26,161 nt of DNA from Candidatus Acetothermia bacterium. Lineage in GTDB: Bacteria > Bipolaricaulota > Bipolaricaulia > RBG-16-55-9 > DRXL01. How positions within the stretch are numbered: position 1 is the first letter of the stretch; the number at the start of each line of letters is the position of its first letter. Below the pieces are notes generated by a model. That model was not told the origin of the DNA. It saw only the letters and a list, made by a program, of their open reading frames with translations, and searched no databases. The DNA is taken from assembly GCA_028275205.1 (NCBI GenBank), contig JAPWVB010000005.1, positions 1-26,161 of the forward strand, given 5' to 3'. This document shows positions 21,193 to 26,161 of this stretch, one piece after another. The position numbers were made by a program, and so were the translations under genes.

Positions 21193-23504
21193 GTGGGTGG
21201 GGCGGAGTCAAAACTCTTCACGATGGGCAGCGATGCCAAGTGCTTGCGAATCTCCCTTCGCAAGATCCCCGTGCCCTTCCCGTGCACGATGTAGCCCCGC
21301 TTCAGCCCCGCCAACACCAAGCGATCCAGATAGAGATCAAGCTCGCGGATGGCTTCGCTGACGGTCATCCCGCGCACGTTGAGCTCCAACGGCGGAGCTG
21401 GTGCGGAGGCTGCATCGAAATGCACGGAGATCTTGCGACGCTCCGCTTCGCTCAGCTTTGGCGCTGATGGTTGAACTAAATCAGAGAGCTTCGCCCACAA
21501 GCGCAGCCCTCCCACATCAATCTCGATGCGCTCGGCATTGACGATCTTGCGCACCGTGCCAATTCTCTTAGAGCCGCGAAACTGCACGGGCAGCCCCTCC
21601 CGAAGCTGCTCAAGCGGGATGGGCACGTCAGGAGGCTCGTGGTGGAGCTGCTGCCCCGCTTCGACCAGGCGCCCCCCAAGCTCTTGAACCTCTCGGAGCT
21701 TCTCGCGCAAACGGTCTTCATCGGCGCGCTGCTTGGCCGCGTGGAGCGCTTCTTCGAGCGCCCCACGGGCGTGCCTCAATAATTGCTCTACACGGCGCAG
21801 CTCCTCCGTGAGTGCTGCTTCTTTGCGGTGACGCAGCTCCTCAAGCTTGCGGGCGTACTCGGCTTTGATCTCTTCGATCTCCCGCGCGCGCTGGCTAAGC
21901 ACTACTCGTTCATGCGCAAGCTCGCTGCGCTCTTGCTGGAGCTTCTGAATAATATCTTCGACCCGCACGTGGCCTTCCGCCAAATGCGCCTTGGCCAGAT
22001 GAATAATATCGGGAGGCAGCCCGAGGCGCTCCGCAATGATGAACGCATTGCTTGCGCCAATCCCTTCGATGATCTTATATGTCGGGGCCAACGTCTCCAC
22101 GTCAAAGGCTACCGAGCATGTCTTGAGCTTGGGGTGCTGATACGCAAAGTGCTTAATCGTGCTCAAGTGCGTGGTGACCACGACGGTAGCTCCTCTCTCA
22201 AGGAGCGCTTGCAGGAGCGCGATCCCCAGGGCTGCCCCCTCCGTGGGATCGGTCCCTGCGCCCAACTCATCAATGAGCACAAGCGTCCGAGAGTCAGCGT
22301 GCTTCAAGACCTCAATGAGATTCTTCATGTGGGCTGAGAAAGTGCTCAGATTTTGCTGAATAGACTGCTCATCGCCAATATCGGAGAAGATCTTCTCAAA
22401 GAGCACGACGGAAGAGTCTGGGGCGGCGGGGATGGGAATGCCCGATTGAGCCATGAGCGTCAGCAGCCCGATGGTCTTGAGGGAGACGGTCTTGCCCCCG
22501 GTGTTGGGCCCGGTGATGACCATCCCTTGGAAGGGCGCGCCCAGATGAATATCAATGGGCACGACGGTCGTCTGGTCGAGCAAGGGATGGCGAGCATCGA
22601 GCAGGTGCAGCTCGCCCGTCACTTGTGGGCGGTGGCACCGCAGGTGTATGGCGAACTGCGCCTTGGCGTAGAGCATATCGAAGTAGGCGAACGCCTTCAG
22701 GGTCTCTTCTATCTTGCGGGTTTCGGCTTGGAGCTTTTGGGTGAGCTCGCGCAAGATTTTCAGCTGTTCATCGCGGATTTCGCCCTCAAGCTCCCGGATC
22801 GTGTTATTATCGTTGACCACGGAAGTGGGCTCGACGTAGAGGGTCTGTCCCGAATCGGAGCTGTCGTGGACGACGACATCGAGCTCATGGCGTGCGCTGC
22901 TTTTGATGGGGATGACGAACCGTCCGGAGCGCCGCGTGATCACGGGATCTTGGAGGACCCCGGCAAGCTGGCCCGACTGGATAAGTGTCTGAAGGTGGCG
23001 CTGCACACGCTCTTCCAGAATGCGCTTTTGGGTGGTGAGCTCGTGCAGGCGCGGCGAGGCCGTAGGGCGGATCTCGCCCTTGTCGTCGAAGATTCGCGAG
23101 ATGTTCTCCTCAAGCTCGCGGAAGACGTGAAAGCGCTCCCCGAGCTCGCGCAGATGGGGAAACCCCTTCAGATTCAGCAACTTTTCGCGGAGCCGACGGA
23201 GCTGAAAGAGCACCTTGGAGATCGCGAGAAACTCTACTCCTCCCAAGGTCGTCGTCTTATGGGCTTGAGCGAGCAACGGACGAATATCTTCAAGAACGCC
23301 CACAGAGAGATCGGACTCAAGCAGCGCCGCACGCAGCTCTTCGACGCGGTCGAGCTCTCGCTCGATCGTCTCCAGATCAGCAGACGGCCTGAGATTCGCA
23401 ATGAGCTCGCGCCCAAGCGCTGAGGCCGCAAAGCTCTTCAGAAGATCTTTCAGTCTCTCGTACTCGAGATCTTTGAGGGTCTTGGCGTTCGTAAGGGCGT
23501 TCAT
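21150..23504 (-). CDS. mutS2: MutS2 family ATPase/endonuclease with Smr domain
   Basis: Protein of 784 residues, typical for MutS2. N-terminal lever and clamp regions are followed by the MutS-type ATPase: Walker A ITGPNTGGKTVSL near 330, the ST-motif region, and Walker B TLVLIDELGAGTDPTEGA near 404. A long charged coiled coil follows at about 510-620 (KLQQERSELAHERV onward), then a small KOW-like beta domain near 625-665. The C-terminal Smr domain (about 695-784) has LELNVRGMTVSEAI, YIVHGKGTGILRREIR and GGDGVTIVEL. MutS2 acts in suppressing recombination and in rescue of collided ribosomes; it lacks the mismatch-recognition domain of MutS1. The ATG overlaps the fabL stop as ATGA. Confidence 0.96.
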   Translation of the reverse strand: MNALTNAKTLKDLEYERLKDLLKSFAASALGRELIANLRPSADLETIERELDRVEELRAALLESDLSVGVLEDIRPLLAQAHKTTTLGGVEFLAISKVLFQLRRLREKLLNLKGFPHLRELGERFHVFRELEENISRIFDDKGEIRPTASPRLHELTTQKRILEERVQRHLQTLIQSGQLAGVLQDPVITRRSGRFVIPIKSSARHELDVVVHDSSDSGQTLYVEPTSVVNDNNTIRELEGEIRDEQLKILRELTQKLQAETRKIEETLKAFAYFDMLYAKAQFAIHLRCHRPQVTGELHLLDARHPLLDQTTVVPIDIHLGAPFQGMVITGPNTGGKTVSLKTIGLLTLMAQSGIPIPAAPDSSVVLFEKIFSDIGDEQSIQQNLSTFSAHMKNLIEVLKHADSRTLVLIDELGAGTDPTEGAALGIALLQALLERGATVVVTTHLSTIKHFAYQHPKLKTCSVAFDVETLAPTYKIIEGIGASNAFIIAERLGLPPDIIHLAKAHLAEGHVRVEDIIQKLQQERSELAHERVVLSQRAREIEEIKAEYARKLEELRHRKEAALTEELRRVEQLLRHARGALEEALHAAKQRADEDRLREKLREVQELGGRLVEAGQQLHHEPPDVPIPLEQLREGLPVQFRGSKRIGTVRKIVNAERIEIDVGGLRLWAKLSDLVQPSAPKLSEAERRKISVHFDAASAPAPPLELNVRGMTVSEAIRELDLYLDRLVLAGLKRGYIVHGKGTGILRREIRKHLASLPIVKSFDSAPPTQGGDGVTIVELNE

Positions 23505-24253
23505 CTGAGCAAGCCCAAGCTCAAGCCACCGTCTACGATGATGCTCTGTCCGCGAATCATGTGGGCGTCGTCACTGCATAAGAATGCCACGACTTTCGCG
23601 ATATCTTCGGGTTTGACCAGCCGGCCCGCCGGGGTCAGTTGGGCGATGCGCTCTTTTTCGTCTTGGGGGATCATCGAGCTGAAGCCCGTCTCGTCCACCA
23701 GCCCCCCGCAGACCGCGTTCACGGTGATCGCTGGGGCGAGCTCGACGGCGTAGCTGCGCGTGAGGGACTCGATCGCCGCTTTGGCCGCCCCTAGCGCCCC
23801 ATAGTTGGGAAGATATCTGATGCTCCCCAAGCTCGTGATATTGACAATAGCCCCACGGGACATCAAGGGGACGGCGTGCTTGATGCAGAGATTGATCGCT
23901 CTCAGATTGACGTCCCAGACGTGCTCCCAGTGCTTCTCCTCAAGCTGTATCAAGGGGCGGAAGACCGCGGACGCCGCGTTGTTCACCAAGATATCGAGCT
24001 TCCCAAACTCACTCTGAATTATAGAGAACATCTGGGCGACATCTTGGGGGTCGGCGACGTCCGCCTTGAGCACGAGCGTGCGCCGTCCAAGCTGAGAGAG
24101 CTCCTCGGCGACGGCTTGGGCTTGGGCGCGAGTGCTGTTGCGCCGATGATTGATAATGACATCAGCGCCGCGCCGCCCAAGCTCTAATGCGATAGCGCGC
24201 CCGATCCCGCGACTGGAGCCAGTCACAAGGGCTACTCGTCCTTGAAGAGTCAT
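23501..24253 (-). CDS. fabL: Enoyl-[acyl-carrier-protein] reductase, FabL type (SDR family)
   Basis: Protein of 250 residues. ATG 24253 is chosen because MTLQGRVALVTGSSRGIGRA is the standard SDR start; a TTG at 24292 would add 13 residues unlike the family. The cofactor loop is TGSSRGIG (about 10-17), and LVNNAAS follows near 90. The catalytic region reads ITSLGSIRYLPNYGALGAAK, with Tyr and Lys separated by six residues (Tyr near 149, Lys near 156). This Y-x6-K spacing, and the SLGSIRYL and MIRGQSIIVDGG segments, are the marks of Bacillus subtilis FabL rather than FabG (Y-x3-K). It would reduce enoyl-ACP with NADPH in the last step of fatty-acid elongation. It lies upstream of, and overlaps, mutS2 by four bases. 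Confidence 0.87.
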   Translation of the reverse strand: MTLQGRVALVTGSSRGIGRAIALELGRRGADVIINHRRNSTRAQAQAVAEELSQLGRRTLVLKADVADPQDVAQMFSIIQSEFGKLDILVNNAASAVFRPLIQLEEKHWEHVWDVNLRAINLCIKHAVPLMSRGAIVNITSLGSIRYLPNYGALGAAKAAIESLTRSYAVELAPAITVNAVCGGLVDETGFSSMIPQDEKERIAQLTPAGRLVKPEDIAKVVAFLCSDDAHMIRGQSIIVDGGLSLGLLR

Positions 24254-24258
24254 GGTCA

Positions 24259-24299
24259 GGCCAAGGATAAGGCATCGCTGGGGGCTTTGCAACTTGGCC
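24259..24299. repeat. Short inverted repeat in the leader of fabL
   Basis: GGCCAAG (24259-24265) and CTTGGCC (24293-24299) are perfectly complementary and flank 27 bases in the 54-base gap between the fabL start and the stop of the upstream SDR gene. No clear ribosome site precedes ATG 24253. The repeat could shape translation of fabL, but a seven-base arm is short enough to arise by chance. Confidence 0.25.
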
Positions 24300-24307
24300 G
24301 AAAGTTC

Positions 24308-25135
24308 TTATAGACCTAGCTGTCTTTTGAGGATCCGTTCGAAGAGCCCTTCGGGGAGGAATCTCCGCAACGGCAAGACGAGCCGTGCGTCGCGCCCCAC
24401 GGCATAGCGCAGCTTTGGGCGTGGGTGCGTGATCGCGCGATAGATCGTCTCGGCGACGCGCTCCGGGGGAGCTGCGCGATAGATATTTCTCTGCACGCGC
24501 CGCCCGCTGGCTTGTTTGAAGAGCGCATACGGAGAGTCTTGGCTTTGGGCAGCTTGGGCGAGCTGCGCGTTCTGCTGAAAATTTGTGGCTATAAAGCCCG
24601 GCTCGATCAGCACGACTTTGATGTTCCAGGGGACAAGCTCGTAGCGCAGCGTCTCCGTCAGCCCTTCGAGCGCGAACTTGCTCGCGGTGTACGGTCCAGA
24701 GAAGGGGATGGCCATTCTCCCCAAGACCGAGCTGATATTGACGATCGCGCCCGCTCGCTGCGCGCGCATCTGGGGGAGCACCGCTTGGGTCACGCGAATG
24801 ACCCCGTAGAAGTTCGTCTCGAACTGTCGCTTCCATTCGTCGAGAAAGACTTCTTCGATAGCGCCGCGCAGCCCGTAGCCCGCGTTGTTGACCAAAACGT
24901 CAATGCGCCCGCTCTTCTGCAGGATCTGCGCAACAGCTTCCTTCACAGAGCTATCATCGCAGACGTCGAGCTGCGCGAGCTCGATGGGGAGTCTTTCGGA
25001 TTCGATGATCTTGCGCAATTCGTCAGCTTTTTCTAGATTGCGCATCGTAGCCCAGACGGTGTAGCCCCGCCGGGCCAGATAGAGCGAAGTTGCTAGACCA
25101 ATGCCGCTGGAGCTACCGGTGATGAGAGCAATCAT
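24308..25135 (-). CDS. Short-chain dehydrogenase/reductase of unknown substrate
   Basis: Protein of 275 residues of the classical SDR family. The cofactor loop ITGSSSGIG is at residues 5-13, NNAGYG near 87-92, and the catalytic Ser in NISSVLGRMAIP near 135. Y-T-A-S-K follows near 150-154, the normal Y-x3-K. The VEPG-like VLIEPGFIATNF segment follows, then a longer C-terminal region ending LPEGLFERILKRQLGL, which includes an ARLVLPLRRFLP segment. This length and ending resemble SDRs annotated as retinol or 17-beta-hydroxysteroid dehydrogenase-like or general oxidoreductases, but the substrate cannot be given. Its ATG overlaps the stop of the upstream dehydrogenase as ATGA. Confidence 0.85.
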   Translation of the reverse strand: MIALITGSSSGIGLATSLYLARRGYTVWATMRNLEKADELRKIIESERLPIELAQLDVCDDSSVKEAVAQILQKSGRIDVLVNNAGYGLRGAIEEVFLDEWKRQFETNFYGVIRVTQAVLPQMRAQRAGAIVNISSVLGRMAIPFSGPYTASKFALEGLTETLRYELVPWNIKVVLIEPGFIATNFQQNAQLAQAAQSQDSPYALFKQASGRRVQRNIYRAAPPERVAETIYRAITHPRPKLRYAVGRDARLVLPLRRFLPEGLFERILKRQLGL

Positions 25136-26151
25136 AATTTTCGATTATAGCGTTGCAAGACCCCTGGCACAAGGTATTCCGCAAACGCACGATGCAGATC
25201 ATACGTGGGCTGCCAGCCCCAGTCGCGCTGCGCCGCGGAGTCGTCCACATCGGCGGGCCAGCTGTCTACGATCCTCTGGCGCTTGAGATCTGGCACAAAC
25301 GTCACGTGAGCCGTGGGGAAGGCCCGCCGCACCAGCTCGAAGATCTCTCCCGCCGAAGGATTGAACGCCGTGACGTTATACACAAAGCGCGTGAGCTTGT
25401 GGCGCGGCGCGGCCTCGAGCTGTAAGAGCGCTTCAATAGCATCGGGCATAGCCATGAACGGGATGCGCGTGTCCTCGCGGACAAAACACTGATAGGGCTT
25501 CCCTTGAGCTGCCGCGTGGAGCATCTCCGGGGCGTAGTCGCTCGTGCCGCCCGTCGGCACCGTCACGGCGCTGATGAGCCCGGGGAAGCGCAGACATCGA
25601 AAGTCAATATGCCCACGCGGGGAGTCCGCGTCGAGCTGACGGTAATACTGAGCATAATAGATCCCCAATTGCTCGCAATAGAGCTTGTTGATGCCGTACA
25701 TGGTGCGCGGGGTGAGCCATTCGTGCTCCTTGACTTTCCCGGCGCGCGCTTTGGTCTCTAGGTCGGGGAGCCCGTAGACCGCGATCGAGCTGGGATATAA
25801 GAATTTGATCTCGCGCCCTTGGAGGCGCGACTGCCCCACGGCCATCTCTAGGAGATTGAGCGTGCCGTCCACGTTGACCTTGTGGGCCAGGACGGGCTGG
25901 CGCTCAGCTTTGGTCGAGAGCAACGCGGCCAAGTGATAGATCGTGTCGAAGTTATACGTCGCTGAGAGGCTCTCCAACAGTGCCGTATCTAAGATGTCTC
26001 CGGCGACGGCGCGGTAGACTTTGGGCTTGAGAGCCTCGTCGAGTTCTTGAAGATCGAGGGCGATGATGCGCACGTCGCTGTGTTCGGCTAAGCGTGAGAT
26101 GAGGCCGTGGCCGATCTCCCCGTTGGCGCCTGTAATGAGGATCGTTTTCAT
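25132..26151 (-). CDS. NAD-dependent L-threonine 3-dehydrogenase, SDR (epimerase-like) type
   Basis: Protein of 339 residues of the extended SDR/NAD-dependent epimerase family. The cofactor motif is ITGANGEIGHG (about 5-15). HLAALLSTKAE is near 72, YPSSIAVYG near 118-126, and the catalytic Tyr/Lys lie in MYGINK near 151. The C-terminal half has LRFPGLISAVTVPTGGTSDYA, IPFMAMPDAI, and R-x-R-I-V-D-S-W-P-A-D-V-D-D-S-A-A-Q-R-D-W-G-W. These DSWP, DDS and DWGW blocks are typical of SDR-type threonine dehydrogenases rather than sugar epimerases. The reaction is L-threonine to 2-amino-3-ketobutyrate, the first step of conversion to glycine and acetyl-CoA. Only ten bases upstream are visible, so its promoter and any upstream partner (for example a KBL ligase) are outside the window. 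Confidence 0.85.
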   Translation of the reverse strand: MKTILITGANGEIGHGLISRLAEHSDVRIIALDLQELDEALKPKVYRAVAGDILDTALLESLSATYNFDTIYHLAALLSTKAERQPVLAHKVNVDGTLNLLEMAVGQSRLQGREIKFLYPSSIAVYGLPDLETKARAGKVKEHEWLTPRTMYGINKLYCEQLGIYYAQYYRQLDADSPRGHIDFRCLRFPGLISAVTVPTGGTSDYAPEMLHAAAQGKPYQCFVREDTRIPFMAMPDAIEALLQLEAAPRHKLTRFVYNVTAFNPSAGEIFELVRRAFPTAHVTFVPDLKRQRIVDSWPADVDDSAAQRDWGWQPTYDLHRAFAEYLVPGVLQRYNRKL

Positions 26152-26161
26152 AGGGCTTCTA

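Noticed and set aside
22353..23423. 356-codon open frame on the plus strand inside mutS2
   Set aside because: The minus strand has a full MutS2 with Walker and Smr motifs; the plus frame is a high-G+C shadow with no recognisable domain.
1..26161. CRISPR array, tRNA or rRNA genes, insertion sequence or prophage genes
   Set aside because: No regularly spaced direct repeats, no tRNA-like cloverleaf and no transposase or phage proteins were found in any frame.

Overview
The window is a compact, roughly 55-60% G+C bacterial chromosome segment. Nearly every base is coding, many neighbouring genes overlap by 1-17 bases (ATGA or GTGA junctions), and no gap exceeds about 170 bases. It carries a peptidoglycan/division cluster, dnaN, mutS2 and FabL-type fatty-acid genes. 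The mix of NHL, PQQ-like and CARDB exported proteins with this housekeeping set suggests a deep-branching, possibly thermophilic, uncultured bacterium. Bipolaricaulota/Acetothermia is my low-confidence guess, and nothing in the window proves it.

Layout. (1) 2-7020, plus strand: the 3' end of a periplasmic amino-acid-type binding protein, then three tandem exported repeat proteins: a six-repeat NHL propeller, an eight-repeat PQQ-like propeller and an eight-domain CARDB protein. (2) 7021-8930: a 171-base leader with a strong long-range inverted repeat, a small exported protein of unknown function, and a MacB/FtsX-type ABC permease with no ATPase beside it. (3) 9047-16533: a dcw-type cluster, ftsW-murG-murC-murB-ftsQ-ftsA-ftsZ, with tightly overlapping genes. 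(4) 18767-16530, minus strand: lspA-tmk-dnaN, converging on ftsZ with overlapping stop codons. (5) 18812-21192, plus strand: a FadD-like acyl-CoA ligase and an Sfp-type phosphopantetheinyl transferase. (6) 26151-21150, minus strand: an SDR-type threonine dehydrogenase, a second SDR, a FabL-type enoyl-ACP reductase and mutS2, mostly joined by ATGA overlaps.

The most unusual signal is a dispersed family of hairpin-cluster repeats. One copy lies inside the murG reading frame (11074-11169) and a second, in opposite orientation, inside the phosphopantetheinyl transferase frame (20481-20586). A single-hairpin copy sits between tmk and dnaN (17677-17691). The two long copies share an almost identical core. 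Where they differ in the main stem, two G-C pairs in one are two A-T pairs in the other, so pairing is kept. Both copies leave the host frame open. This resembles the in-frame palindromic elements known from Rickettsia, but I do not recognise this sequence family.

Functionally the window combines cell-wall synthesis and division (ftsW to ftsZ), replication (dnaN, tmk), lipoprotein maturation (lspA), acyl and acyl-carrier metabolism (fadD-like, PPTase, fabL) and genome or ribosome maintenance (mutS2). It also holds a set of large exported repeat proteins of unknown role.
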